64,000 nt of DNA from Roseimaritima ulvae (GTDB lineage Bacteria > Planctomycetota > Planctomycetia > Pirellulales > Pirellulaceae): positions 7,917,404-7,981,403 of the forward strand of contig NZ_CP042914.1 in NCBI RefSeq assembly GCF_008065135.1, in the 5' to 3' direction. The notes beneath the pieces are model-generated. The model was not told the origin of the DNA. It searched no databases and worked only from the letters and a program-made list of their open reading frames with translations. The position numbers and the translations under genes are program-made. Below, in pieces: positions 17,706-26,504 of the stretch. Positions within the stretch are counted from its first letter, which is position 1; each line of letters starts with the position of its first letter.

Positions 17706-19100
17706 ATGTACGACACGATCATTATCGGCGCGGGGATGAGCGGTTTGGCCGCCGGAATTCGGTTGGCCCATTTCGATCAGCGTGTGTGCATCCTCGAACG
17801 CCACTACACGATCGGAGGACTGAACTCCTTCTATCGCATGAATGGTCGCGACTACGACGTCGGCCTGCACGCCATGACCAACTTCTCCCGCAAAGGCAGC
17901 AAACGCGGGCCGCTGGCCAAGCTGCTGCGGCAGCTGCGACTGCGGTGGGACGATTTCCAATTGGCCGAACAGCTGGGATCGGAAATCCGCTTCCCCGGCG
18001 TGTCGCTGCAGTTTGGCAACGACGCCGAATTGCTGCGCAGCGAAATCGCCGAACACTTCCCTTCCCAGGTCGACGGCTACGATCGCCTGGTCGGCAGCTT
18101 GCTGGGCTACGACGACCTCGATGGCGACGACCCCAACTTCCTGCGTTCCTCGCGAGAGGTACTGAGCGAATGCATCAGCGAACCGCTGCTGGTCGAGATG
18201 CTACTGTGCCCGCTGATGTGGTACGGCAACGCGCGGCAAAACGACATGGACTTCGGCCAGTTCTGCATCATGTTCCGGGCCTGTTACCTGGAAGGTTTTG
18301 CCCGTCCGTTTAAAGGTGTGCGGCTGATCCTGAAAAACCTGGTCCGCAAGTTTCGTGGGCTGGGCGGCGAATTAAAACTCCGCAGCGGCGTATCGCGGAT
18401 CCATGTCGAAGACGGTCGCGCTGTTGGCGTGGTGCTGGACGACGGCACCGAACTGCAAGCTCGCCGCATTTTGTCTTCGGCCGGCGCGATCGAAACCATG
18501 CGGATGTGCGACGACATCACCGAAGTGGAAGTCGCCAAAGCCGGCCAGCTGTCGTTTATCGAATCGATTTCGATCCTCGATAAACAACCGCGAGAACTCG
18601 GCTTCGAACGCACGATTTTGTTCTACAACGACAGTCCGCGATTTCACTGGCAGCGGCCCGAGGATTCGCTCTGCGACGTCCGCACCGGCGTGGTCTGCTC
18701 CCCCAACAATTACTCTTATGCCCCCGACGAGGGCAACCTGCCCGACGGCATCGTGCGGATCACCACACTGGCCAATCACGACCGTTGGTGCAGCCTGTCG
18801 GACAACCAATACCGTGCCGAGAAGGTCGCCCAGCATGACGCGGCGATCGAATCGGCCGTCCGCTTCATGCCCGATTTCCGCCGCCATGTAATCGACACCG
18901 ACGTGTTTACGCCCAAAACCATTCGGCGGTTTACCTGGCACGATAACGGCGCGGTGTACGGCGCCCCGAATAAGCAGCTGGACGGCACCACGCACCTGGA
19001 AAACCTGTACCTGTGCGGCACTGACCAGGGTTTTGTAGGCATCGTCGGCGCGATCGTCTCGGGCATCAGCATGGCGAACCGGTACTGCCTGCAGCCCTAA
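17706..19100 (+). CDS. Phytoene-desaturase (CrtI)-like FAD/NAD(P) oxidoreductase
   Basis: A 464-residue amine-oxidase/CrtI-superfamily flavoprotein. The FAD-binding N-terminus is [18 protein letters not shown], with the acidic end of strand two in CILERH and the GGLNSFY loop typical of CrtI-like enzymes. The C-terminal FAD motif is [20 protein letters not shown]. CrtI homologues desaturate or isomerise long polyenes. Its partners here are a ketosynthase and an ACP, so the substrate may be an ACP-bound acyl chain (inference). I chose ATG 17706, with GGAAG upstream; a TTG at 17685 would overlap the ACP stop. A long repeat-rich inverted structure follows the stop. Confidence 0.87.
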   Translation: MYDTIIIGAGMSGLAAGIRLAHFDQRVCILERHYTIGGLNSFYRMNGRDYDVGLHAMTNFSRKGSKRGPLAKLLRQLRLRWDDFQLAEQLGSEIRFPGVSLQFGNDAELLRSEIAEHFPSQVDGYDRLVGSLLGYDDLDGDDPNFLRSSREVLSECISEPLLVEMLLCPLMWYGNARQNDMDFGQFCIMFRACYLEGFARPFKGVRLILKNLVRKFRGLGGELKLRSGVSRIHVEDGRAVGVVLDDGTELQARRILSSAGAIETMRMCDDITEVEVAKAGQLSFIESISILDKQPRELGFERTILFYNDSPRFHWQRPEDSLCDVRTGVVCSPNNYSYAPDEGNLPDGIVRITTLANHDRWCSLSDNQYRAEKVAQHDAAIESAVRFMPDFRRHVIDTDVFTPKTIRRFTWHDNGAVYGAPNKQLDGTTHLENLYLCGTDQGFVGIVGAIVSGISMANRYCLQP

Positions 19101-19101
19101 C

Positions 19102-19238
19102 CGTACGCCAGCCTTTCCAGGCTGACATCCTCGTAGCCGAAGTCGCCAGACTTTGGATATGCAGCCAGGCGTCCAAACTCTGGCGAGTTCGGCTACGAAC
19201 GGAGCATTCGCGTCAGGCTGGAAAGCCTAACGTACCTG
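19102..19238. repeat. Nested inverted repeat (137 bp)
   Basis: The outer arms at 19102-19126 and 19212-19238 are imperfect complements (CAGCCTTTCCAGGCTGAC against GTCAGGCTGGAAAGCC). Inside them, family A arms at 19132-19157 and 19172-19197 also pair. The whole span can form one long cruciform between the CrtI-like gene and pyrH. The right outer arm is identical to 1026-1052. Confidence 0.85.
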
Positions 19239-19324
19239 ACCACACCTGGGATCAAATCGGCGGATCTCGTACCATACCGTTCTGCCCCAACCTGATCTTC
19301 ACGCCCCGCGCCCCCGAGCCTCCG

Positions 19325-20092
19325 ATGCCAGCCGCCTCCGACAGTGGGTCCGCCCAACCCTCGAACTTGCGATACAAACGCGTCATTTTGAAGCTCAGCG
19401 GCGAAAGCCTGTCGGCGGCCGGTGACCGCGGCATCAGCGGCGCGGAAGTCGCCCAGATCGCCGCTCAGGTCAAATCCGCGCTCGACACCGGCTGCGAAAT
19501 CGCCGTCGTCATCGGTGGTGGCAATATTCTCCGGGGAGCTCAGTTTTCCGGACGCACCAACAGCGTGCAGGAAGCCACGGCTCACTATATGGGCATGCTA
19601 GCGACCACCATCAACGCCCTGGCCCTGCAGGACGCCCTGGAAGCCGCCGGATGCCAGACGCGGGTCATGTCGGCGCTCAGCATGGACACCATCTGCGAAC
19701 GCTTCATCCGCCGCCGGGCCGACCGGCACCTGTCCAAGGGCCGTGTGGTGGTGCTGGCGGCCGGAATCGGCAGCCCCTTTGTGACCACCGACACCGCAGC
19801 GGCTCAGCGGGCGTTAGAATTAAACGCCGACGTGGTGCTCAAGGCCACTCGAGTCGACGGCGTGTACAGTGAAGACCCCGAGAAGAACCCGCACGCCGTG
19901 ATGTATGAATCGCTGGACTACGCGGAAGTCATGGAGAAGAATCTTCGCGTCATGGATGCCACCGCGATCGCCCTTTGTCGCGAACATGGCACCCCGATTT
20001 TAGTGTTTAATTTCAATAAGGAAGGGAATATCGTCAAAGCCGTCGCGGGAGAAAGCGTCGGCACCTGGATCGGCCCCAAGCCTGCTCAGTAA
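19325..20092 (+). CDS. pyrH: UMP kinase
   Basis: Bacterial UMP kinase of the amino-acid-kinase fold, phosphorylating UMP to UDP with ATP. Family motifs are [46 protein letters not shown] and [12 protein letters not shown]. The length is 255 residues, slightly longer than usual because of about 16 extra N-terminal residues ([16 protein letters not shown]). An initiation point nearer the core cannot be excluded, but no better in-frame ATG is present. Frr follows 64 bases later, the common bacterial pyrH-frr order. Confidence 0.96.
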   Translation: MPAASDSGSAQPSNLRYKRVILKLSGESLSAAGDRGISGAEVAQIAAQVKSALDTGCEIAVVIGGGNILRGAQFSGRTNSVQEATAHYMGMLATTINALALQDALEAAGCQTRVMSALSMDTICERFIRRRADRHLSKGRVVVLAAGIGSPFVTTDTAAAQRALELNADVVLKATRVDGVYSEDPEKNPHAVMYESLDYAEVMEKNLRVMDATAIALCREHGTPILVFNFNKEGNIVKAVAGESVGTWIGPKPAQ

Positions 20093-20156
20093 CTGAACCT
20101 CCACTGGTAAACTCTCCACTGGTACCCCTCACCCACTGGTAACAAGGAATACACCT

Positions 20157-20723
20157 ATGTCGATGTCCACCGCGGAAATCCTGATGGATGCCGAAGAACG
20201 GATGGAGAAAGCCGTCAGCGTTTTGACCCACAACCTGTCGGGCATCCGCACCGGACGCGCCAACCCCGGACTGGTCGATTCGCTGCGAGTCGAGGTCTAC
20301 GGATCGCAAACGCCTCTGAAACAGCTGGCTTCCATCGGCACTCCGGAACCCCAGCAAATTGTGATCCGGCCCTACGACACCAGCGTCATCAAAGAAATCG
20401 AAAAAGCGATTGTGGCCGGCGACCTGGGACTGAACCCGCAGAGCGACGGACGGCTGATCCGACTGAACGTGCCCCCGCTGTCGACCGAAGTTCGCAAGAA
20501 AATGGTCGCCCGCATCAAGGAATTGGCCGAAGAAGCCAAGGTCTCGATCCGCAACATCCGCCGCGATGCCAACAAGGCCGCCGACACGGCCGAAAAAGAA
20601 AAAAACCTCTCCGAAGACGATCGAGATAAACTGAAGGAAGAGGTCCAAGAACTGACCAAAAAGTTCGAAACCCAGGTCACCGAGGCGGCTAAGGGACGCG
20701 AAGCCGAAGTCCTCGAACAATAA
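20157..20723 (+). CDS. frr: Ribosome recycling factor
   Basis: A 188-residue RRF that splits post-termination ribosomes together with EF-G. Typical sequences are MEKAVSVLTHNLSGIRTGRA at the start of the long helix, LRVEVYGSQTPLKQLA, RLNVPPLSTEVRKKM and DKLKEEVQELTKKFE near the end. The SD AAGGA lies upstream of ATG 20157. It is co-directional with pyrH and followed after 33 bases by a zinc-ribbon membrane protein gene. Confidence 0.97.
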   Translation: MSMSTAEILMDAEERMEKAVSVLTHNLSGIRTGRANPGLVDSLRVEVYGSQTPLKQLASIGTPEPQQIVIRPYDTSVIKEIEKAIVAGDLGLNPQSDGRLIRLNVPPLSTEVRKKMVARIKELAEEAKVSIRNIRRDANKAADTAEKEKNLSEDDRDKLKEEVQELTKKFETQVTEAAKGREAEVLEQ

Positions 20724-20756
20724 CAAGCATCCTCTTGTGCAAATGGCGGACAACCG

Positions 20757-22346
20757 TTGAGCGACACCGAAACGTTACAACTGAATTGTCCCAAGTGTGA
20801 AGGCGCCGTACGCGTACGTGCCTCGGCCGTCGGACGCCGCGTCCGCTGCCCGCGATGCCAAGCGGATTTCAAAGTTCCCGGAGTCGCGGCGGCGGCCCCG
20901 GAGGACGACGACGATTGGCTGAACTTGGACCAACCTCTGCCGGCACCCAAACCGCCAGCAGCGTCCAAACCACCGGCCCAATCCAGCCCATCGGCAACGC
21001 CCCCCGCGACGTCGGCAACGCCATCGTCCCCCGCGTCGTCATCCCCCGCGTCTGCCTCCCCAGCCGACGTCGACGAGTTCGGCTTTGCCCCGGATTCCCC
21101 GGGCGCACCGACTTTGGGCGGGAACCCTCTGGGTGGTGACCTATTTGGCGGCGACCTGCCTCCCGCACCCAGCGGTCCTACCGCCGGCAACGGCTCTTCC
21201 AATGCCGGTTCAGGCGACTTTAACAATCAGGATTGGGCGGCGTTGCAAAGCGTTCTCGGTCCAACCGCGGGGAACGCTTCGAGCAACGACACGGCCGACG
21301 TCGCCGATGTGTTAAGCGACGAAGACGTGGTCAGCGAATTCCGCGTCACCTGCCATATCTGTGGATCGATCACCTACGCTCGGCCGGACCAGGTTGGCAA
21401 GCAGGTCAAATGCCACGACTGCTACACGCCGATCACCGTCCCGCCGCCGCCCAAGCCCAAGAAGGTCTACAAGCCGGACATCGCCAACGCCGAGGAATTC
21501 GGCATGTTCGACCACGGCGAACCGCCCCCACAATATGACGGCCCGGTCGTCAAATCGGCGGCGGAGTACTTGCGCGAAGCCGAAGAGGCGGACGAAGAAG
21601 AAGAAAATAATTACGAGAACCCGGACGTCCGCAACTGGGCCGTCGGCGTGTTTAAGATTTTCTTAGATCCGCAAGTCGCCGTGCACTGGATGCTGCTGTC
21701 GATCCTCGGCTCGCTGCTCGGCGGCGCCTCGGTGCTACTGTCGGCCGTGGGTCTGATCATCCCCTTGATGATCATCACCCTGCTGTACTGGGGATTCACG
21801 TTCTCGTGCGGCTTCTCGATCATGGAGTCGGTATCCACCAACGCCAAACGCGTTGAGGGTTGGCCTTACATGGCCCCGACCGAATGGTTCGGAGAATTAT
21901 TGGTGGTCGGAGCAGCGGCGGGGATCTGCATGGGGCCGCCGGCGATTCTGGGAGGGATGGTTTTTGGGCTGCATCCGATCACCGTCATGATGACGATGTT
22001 CGCGTTGTTTTTGCTGTTCCCCTTTGTGCTGATCTCGATCCTGGATTCGGAAAGCATCTTGGTACCGTTTTCGGCCGAGGTCACCAAGTCGGTAACGCGT
22101 TGCCAAGAGCAATGGGGCGTGCTGTACCTGACCTCGGGCGTACTGTTCTTTGGCATGTTCATGTTCTACATCGTGTGCTTCATGCTGCCACCGTTGCTGG
22201 CCGTGGTCATGGTTTACACCACCACGATCGCGGCGTTGTTTCTATACTTTTCGATGATCGGCCGTCTGGCATACGCCATCGGCCACGCCGTCAACGCCCC
22301 GCCCGCCAGCCAAGCCGTTGAGCGTGAACGGCGGGGAAGTTATTAG
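20757..22346 (+). CDS. Double zinc-ribbon, polytopic membrane protein
   Basis: A 529-residue protein with unknown function. The N-terminal zinc ribbon has Cys11, Cys14, Cys31 and Cys34 (MJ0042-type, CPKC...CPRC). After about 150 residues of Pro/Ala/Ser-rich linker, a second ribbon has Cys199, Cys202, Cys219 and Cys222 (CHIC...CHDC). An acidic stretch (EEADEEEENN) precedes five to six membrane helices starting near residue 315, with repeated Met/Phe-rich segments. Zinc-ribbon/membrane fusions are common in planctomycetes. The start is TTG at 20757 with only a weak GGCGG SD; it is fixed by the position of the first CPKC motif. It is probably co-transcribed with frr. Confidence 0.82.
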   Translation: MSDTETLQLNCPKCEGAVRVRASAVGRRVRCPRCQADFKVPGVAAAAPEDDDDWLNLDQPLPAPKPPAASKPPAQSSPSATPPATSATPSSPASSSPASASPADVDEFGFAPDSPGAPTLGGNPLGGDLFGGDLPPAPSGPTAGNGSSNAGSGDFNNQDWAALQSVLGPTAGNASSNDTADVADVLSDEDVVSEFRVTCHICGSITYARPDQVGKQVKCHDCYTPITVPPPPKPKKVYKPDIANAEEFGMFDHGEPPPQYDGPVVKSAAEYLREAEEADEEEENNYENPDVRNWAVGVFKIFLDPQVAVHWMLLSILGSLLGGASVLLSAVGLIIPLMIITLLYWGFTFSCGFSIMESVSTNAKRVEGWPYMAPTEWFGELLVVGAAAGICMGPPAILGGMVFGLHPITVMMTMFALFLLFPFVLISILDSESILVPFSAEVTKSVTRCQEQWGVLYLTSGVLFFGMFMFYIVCFMLPPLLAVVMVYTTTIAALFLYFSMIGRLAYAIGHAVNAPPASQAVERERRGSY

Positions 22347-22867
22347 GGGTGCACCCGTTCCTACCGCGGAGCGGTTAAAGCCAATAGCCGGCGGTCGAGC
22401 GCAGCGACCACCGCCGGAAAAGACGCGACGAAAATCGGGCTCCCCTCTCCCCTAAGCAAGCTTGGGGTGGTGCGGTGGATATCGAATAGACAGCCAGCTC
22501 TCCCCATCTCTTCGCGTTGTTTCCCGGAGCTTGCTTGGGGGAGAGGGGCTGGGGGTGAGGGGGAATTCCACGAGGCGATTTCTGCGCGGGCGTGCTGGTT
22601 TGCCGCCAGTCTGTCAGCTCTCAACCGGCTCACCTGGACTGCGCGGTCGCCCCCTCACCCCCAGCCCCTCTCCCCCCAAACAAGCCTTTGCAGCGGTGTC
22701 GATTGACCTAGAAAACGAGCGGTAGCGTTGGAATCAACGCTGTTATTTTCAAGCTTGTTTTGGGGGAGAGGGGGGCCCGATTTTGCCGCTTCTTTCCGGT
22801 GGTGGCGCTGCGCTGACCACCGGCTGTTGGCTGGCAATCCCTTCGGGATAAAAAAGTCCCGCCCCCC
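22347..22867. repeat. Intergenic region with GGGGGAGAGGGGCTGGGGGT repeats
   Basis: No gene is visible in these 521 bases. A 35-bp unit (GGGGGAGAGGGGCTGGGGGT core) lies at 22529-22563 and is inverted at 22650-22685. Partial copies lie at 22440-22466 and 22752-22775, each joined to AAGCTTG or AAGCAAGC. The inverted pair can form a long stem between the convergent zinc-ribbon and YpdA-like genes. Similar C-rich repeats are widespread in bacterial genomes. Confidence 0.8.
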
Positions 22868-23962
22868 TCAACTCTCCGGCTGGGCCTCGATTTGGCGTTC
22901 GTATTCCGCGCTGCGGACATCGACCGCTTGGCCGGTCAGATGGGCCACGATGCGGTCGATGTGCTGATGACAGTTCTCTAAAAAGATCTTGTAGCTGCTG
23001 TTCTGCGTGCCCGCGACGGCGGTGCCGGCGACGTAGATCCCCGGCACACTGCTTTGCATCGTCTGCTCATCGATCCGCGGCCGCTGCGAGTCGTCGATCA
23101 ATTCAATTCCCGCCACCTTGAACAACGTCTTGTCCTGTTCGTACCCGATCAGGCTGAGCACATCGTCGGTCGGTACGGTCGTGGTCTGCCCGGCGTTCGA
23201 CGTTGATTCCAAGACCACATGATCGGGATGGATCTCAACGGCTCTTGTGCCCAGATACGGCGTGATCCGTCCGGCGTTACACAGCCCCCGAATCTCCGGC
23301 AACAGCCAGTACTTGATGCCGTCTTCGGGCAACGCCTCGCCGCGATAGCTGATACTGACATTTGCACCGGCATGATGCAAACGCAGCGCCGCTTCGACCG
23401 CGCTGTTGCGGCCGCCGATGATCAACACCCGGCGACCTACATAACGATGGGGTTCGCGGAGGTAGCCATCGACGTGCGGCAGGTCTTCACCGGGGATGCC
23501 CAACCGTCGCGGCGTGTCGGTGCCGCCGCAGGCCAGCACCACGGCTTGGCACGCGAGCACCTGCTGTCGGCCCGCGGCTTGGGTGATCACACGAAAACCC
23601 TCATCCCGCGAAACGATGTCGACAACCGGTTGGTAGCTGCGGACGCGGAGCCCGAACTGGGCGACGATTCCCCGCAGGTAGGTCAGATACTGTTCGCGGG
23701 TTGCTTTGGCTTGATCGTTAGTCAGCAGGGGCACGCCGGCGATGGCGATGCGTTCGTTGCTGCTGAACCAGCGTGTTTCGGGCGCCCACCAGGAAATGGT
23801 TTGTCCGATCGCGCCGGCTTCGACGATTTCAAACGGAATCTGCTGACGCTGCAGCGCCACGGCCAGCTCCAAGCCGATCGGTCCGGCTCCCACGATCACG
23901 ACGCGGGTCCGCAGCAGGGCGGCTTGAGTGTCGGCGGGAGGGGTTGGTTGACGATTCATCAC
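22868..23962 (-). CDS. YpdA-like FAD/NAD(P) oxidoreductase
   Basis: A 364-residue two-dinucleotide-domain flavoprotein. The first fold is VVIVGAGPIGLELAVALQR and the second is VLIIGGRNSAVEAALRLHHAG. Its layout, with ISWWAPETRWFSSNERIAIAG, resembles YpdA (putative bacillithiol-disulfide reductase). However, the conserved Cys of the YpdA motif GGGPCG is Ile here (GAGPIG), so the known Cys-dependent mechanism would not apply. The ATG overlaps the stop of the upstream cobA-hemD gene by 4 bp, so the two are translationally coupled. The reductase could serve sulfur or thiol metabolism near sirohaem synthesis, but this is inference. Confidence 0.82.
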   Translation of the reverse strand: MMNRQPTPPADTQAALLRTRVVIVGAGPIGLELAVALQRQQIPFEIVEAGAIGQTISWWAPETRWFSSNERIAIAGVPLLTNDQAKATREQYLTYLRGIVAQFGLRVRSYQPVVDIVSRDEGFRVITQAAGRQQVLACQAVVLACGGTDTPRRLGIPGEDLPHVDGYLREPHRYVGRRVLIIGGRNSAVEAALRLHHAGANVSISYRGEALPEDGIKYWLLPEIRGLCNAGRITPYLGTRAVEIHPDHVVLESTSNAGQTTTVPTDDVLSLIGYEQDKTLFKVAGIELIDDSQRPRIDEQTMQSSVPGIYVAGTAVAGTQNSSYKIFLENCHQHIDRIVAHLTGQAVDVRSAEYERQIEAQPES

Positions 23963-25476
23963 GATCCTCCTTGGCAGTGTTCGAGGATGGCCTGGGTCAG
24001 CCCATCCATGGTGTACTCGCTGGCTTCGGCGTCGACGTCCAGCCCGTGAGACCGCAGGGCTTCGCTGGTGATCGGGCTGATGCTGGCCAGCTTGGCGGTT
24101 TTCAGGTCGTCACCAAACAGGCGAACCAACGAATGGGCGATGGCGCTGCTGGTCACGGCCACCCAATCCAGTTCGCCGGCCTGTAGTCGAGCGGCGGTGT
24201 CGGGGTCCGCCGCGGTCACGTCTTGATTGCGATAAGCCACCACGCGGATAACTTCGCCGCCGGCATCGTTCAGCGCGTTGTCCAAGGTGTCGCGGCCACG
24301 GCTGGCACGGACCAGCCAGAAGCGACGCTCGCGGGCATCGGGAGCCAAGCGGGCGGCCAACGCATCGGCGTCAAAGCGATCGGGAACGATGTCGGCACGG
24401 AGCCCATAGCCTTGCAACGCCTCGGCCGTGCGGCGGCCCACCGCGGCGATCCGCACACCCGCCAGGCGGCGCCCGTCACCGCCAAGTGTCGCCAATCGAT
24501 CGAGAAAAAATTGCACCCCGTTCGTACTGGCAAATACTAATGTATCGCCCGCCGCGATCGCTCCCCACGCATCATCGACGGCCGTCCAGGATTCGGGGGG
24601 CGCGATTTCGATAGCCGGTTGCAAGCAGACCTCGGCGCCCTGTTCGCGGAGCTCGGCGGCCAGTGATTCAGCTTGGCCCTCGGGCCGGGCCACCAGAATT
24701 CGCTGCCCAAACAGGGGGCGGTCCTCAAACCAGCGAAACGTGGCCTGCAACTGCGTCACGGGGCCGAGAATCACGATCACCGGCGGTCGAAATTTCGACG
24801 CCGGGGTCAGGTGGCTGGCGATTTCGTCCAAGCGGCAATGGATGCGTTGTTGATCGGACAAGCTACAGCGTCGCACGATGGCGGCCGGCGTATCGGCAGG
24901 TTTGCCGGCGGCCAGCAGCGCGCCCGTCCAGGTTTCGACCGTGGTCACGCCCATATAGATCACCAGGGTGCCGGGAAAACGTGCCAGCGCGTCCCAGTCC
25001 AGCGCCGATTCGCTCTTGCCGGGTTCCTCGTGACCGGTGACCAGGGCCACGGCCGAAGCCAATTTGCGGTGGGTCACGGGGATCCCCGCATAGCTGCCCG
25101 CGGCCAGAGCGGCGGTGATCCCGGGAACGATTTCGAAGGGAATCGCGGCCGCTTTCAGCGCTTCGGCCTCCTCGGCCGTGCGAGCAAACACCGCCGGATC
25201 CCCCCCTTTCAGGCGAGCGACCACCCTGCCCTGGCGAACGTGCCGCAACATTTCCTCAATAATTTCCTCCTGCGTCCAAATCCGGCTCTGCCCGTGTTTG
25301 CCCACGCAGATATGTTCGGCGCCGGCCGCGTGCGCGAGCAACGCCCGGTTGCTCAGCCCGTCATACAGCACCACGTCCGCATTTCGCAGGCATTCGGCGC
25401 CTCGCAGCGTCAGCAGGCCGGGGTCACCAGGGCCCGCACCAATCAGATAAACCAGGGCATAATTCAAACCAAACAA
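23959..25476 (-). CDS. CobA-HemD fusion (uroporphyrinogen-III methyltransferase/synthase)
   Basis: A 505-residue bifunctional protein. Residues 1-245 form the SAM-dependent uroporphyrinogen-III C-methyltransferase (VYLIGAGPGDPGLLTLRG, DVVLYDGLSN, RLKGGDPAVFARTAEE, GIPVTHRKLASAVALVTGHE). Residues about 255-505 form uroporphyrinogen-III synthase (RILVARPEGQAESLAAELRE, VFASTNGVQFFLDRL, VAVTSSAIAHSLVRLFG). Together they cyclise hydroxymethylbilane and methylate the ring to precorrin-2, the branch to sirohaem and cobalamin. Such fusions are known in other bacteria. The start ATG at 25476 has no clear SD. It is divergent from rpsT. Confidence 0.93.
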   Translation of the reverse strand: MFGLNYALVYLIGAGPGDPGLLTLRGAECLRNADVVLYDGLSNRALLAHAAGAEHICVGKHGQSRIWTQEEIIEEMLRHVRQGRVVARLKGGDPAVFARTAEEAEALKAAAIPFEIVPGITAALAAGSYAGIPVTHRKLASAVALVTGHEEPGKSESALDWDALARFPGTLVIYMGVTTVETWTGALLAAGKPADTPAAIVRRCSLSDQQRIHCRLDEIASHLTPASKFRPPVIVILGPVTQLQATFRWFEDRPLFGQRILVARPEGQAESLAAELREQGAEVCLQPAIEIAPPESWTAVDDAWGAIAAGDTLVFASTNGVQFFLDRLATLGGDGRRLAGVRIAAVGRRTAEALQGYGLRADIVPDRFDADALAARLAPDARERRFWLVRASRGRDTLDNALNDAGGEVIRVVAYRNQDVTAADPDTAARLQAGELDWVAVTSSAIAHSLVRLFGDDLKTAKLASISPITSEALRSHGLDVDAEASEYTMDGLTQAILEHCQGGS

Positions 25477-25586
25477 CCTTAACGGTAAAATAGGAACAGC
25501 AAACCGGATCGCCTCGGCAGGTAGCCCTGGACAGAATCGCGACTCAGCGGCATACTTTGAGGTCCTGTTAGCTTGACCAAGATAGC

Positions 25587-25608
25587 CTTACCTAACCAAA
25601 CAACCAGT
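25587..25608 (+). promoter_or_regulatory. CA-rich leader of rpsT without SD
   Basis: CTTACCTAACCAAACAACCA followed by GT precedes the rpsT ATG. Only one G is present and no SD is visible, although S20 is a highly expressed protein. This favours the idea that CA leaders are functional initiation signals in this organism. Confidence 0.5.
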
Positions 25609-25881
25609 ATGCCTAATTCATCGAGTGCAAAGAAGCGACTACGTCAGAACGAAAAGCGTCGTTTGGCCAACCGCACCATTAAGAGTGCAATGCGTACTCA
25701 AATCCGTAAAGTCCGCGAAGCGGTCGACCAGGGAAACTTTGATCTGGCCGAAACCGAAGCTCGCGTAGCCGCCAAACGCTTGGACCGTGCCGGTTCGAAG
25801 GGTGTGATTCACCGCAATACCGCCGCTCGTACCAAGAGCCGCCTGCAACACCTGATTAAAACAGCGAAAACCGCGAAGTAA
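25609..25881 (+). CDS. rpsT: Small ribosomal subunit protein bS20
   Basis: A 90-residue basic helical protein: MPNSSSAKKRLRQNEKRRLA, then NRTIKSAMRTQIRKVREAV, a spacer, and AAKRLDRAGSKGVIHRNTAA with the near-invariant GVIHRNTAARTKSRL end. The size fits bS20, which binds 16S rRNA helices 9 and 44. ATG 25609 gives the standard N-terminus; the upstream TTG (25573) adds 12 atypical residues. McsA and mcsB follow on the same strand after 75 bp. Confidence 0.96.
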   Translation: MPNSSSAKKRLRQNEKRRLANRTIKSAMRTQIRKVREAVDQGNFDLAETEARVAAKRLDRAGSKGVIHRNTAARTKSRLQHLIKTAKTAK

Positions 25882-25956
25882 TTCGGCTGAGGCCTGCCCC
25901 TCGATCCGTTTGCGCTTCGCACTTGTCCTGTTGAACTACTTTCAGAGACCTCCACG

Positions 25957-26502
25957 GTGAAGTGCCAACACTGCGAAAAACCAGCCACCTTCCATATCAC
26001 CGAATTGACCGGTGCGGACGGTCCCAAGGTGTTGCACCTGTGTGAAGAACACGCCCGGGGCTTTTTGTCGCAGGATTCGCCAACTCCGATGGCGTCGGTC
26101 GCTAGTGCGCTGGCCAAACAGCTGAAACTGGGCCAGACCAAAGAAGAGCTGGCCGAACTGGATCGCAAAGCCTGTCCGGTTTGCGGGATCACCTTTTACG
26201 AATTCCGCAACGCCGGTCGATTGGGCTGCCCCTACGACTACACCCATTTCCAAAAAGACCTCGAGCCGTTGTTGAGCAACATCCACGACTCGCTCGAACA
26301 CCACGGGAAACGCCCCAAACGTATGGCTCCCAACGCCGACTTACAGGCCCAAGCGATCCAGTTGCGGCGAGAAATGGACGAAGCCGTCGAGCGGGAGGAT
26401 TACGAACGGGCGTCGGAAATCCGTGACCAGCTGCGCGGACTCGAAGCCAACGAGAATCAGGATCCCCCTGCCGATTCGTCGTCCGAGTCGAAGGAATCCT
26501 AG
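25957..26502 (+). CDS. mcsA: McsA-like protein arginine kinase activator
   Basis: A 181-residue zinc-binding partner of the arginine kinase McsB. The first metal site has Cys3, Cys6, Cys29 and His32 (CQHC...CEEH). The second has Cys73 and Cys76 (CPVC) and Cys91, but the expected fourth cysteine is Asp94 (GCPYDY). The C-terminal UvrB/UvrC motif is IQLRREMDEAVEREDYERAS, followed by EIRDQL, then an acidic tail. It stimulates McsB in Firmicutes. The GTG start begins the first zinc motif almost at once; an SD is weak. McsB starts 2 bases after its stop, so the pair is tightly coupled. Confidence 0.92.
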   Translation: MKCQHCEKPATFHITELTGADGPKVLHLCEEHARGFLSQDSPTPMASVASALAKQLKLGQTKEELAELDRKACPVCGITFYEFRNAGRLGCPYDYTHFQKDLEPLLSNIHDSLEHHGKRPKRMAPNADLQAQAIQLRREMDEAVEREDYERASEIRDQLRGLEANENQDPPADSSSESKES

Positions 26503-26504
26503 TC

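Noticed and set aside
16120-19100. Firm assignment as a ladderane or carotenoid cluster
   Set aside because: Only three enzyme classes match; no radical-SAM partner, phytoene synthase or cyclase gene is nearby, so the product cannot be named.
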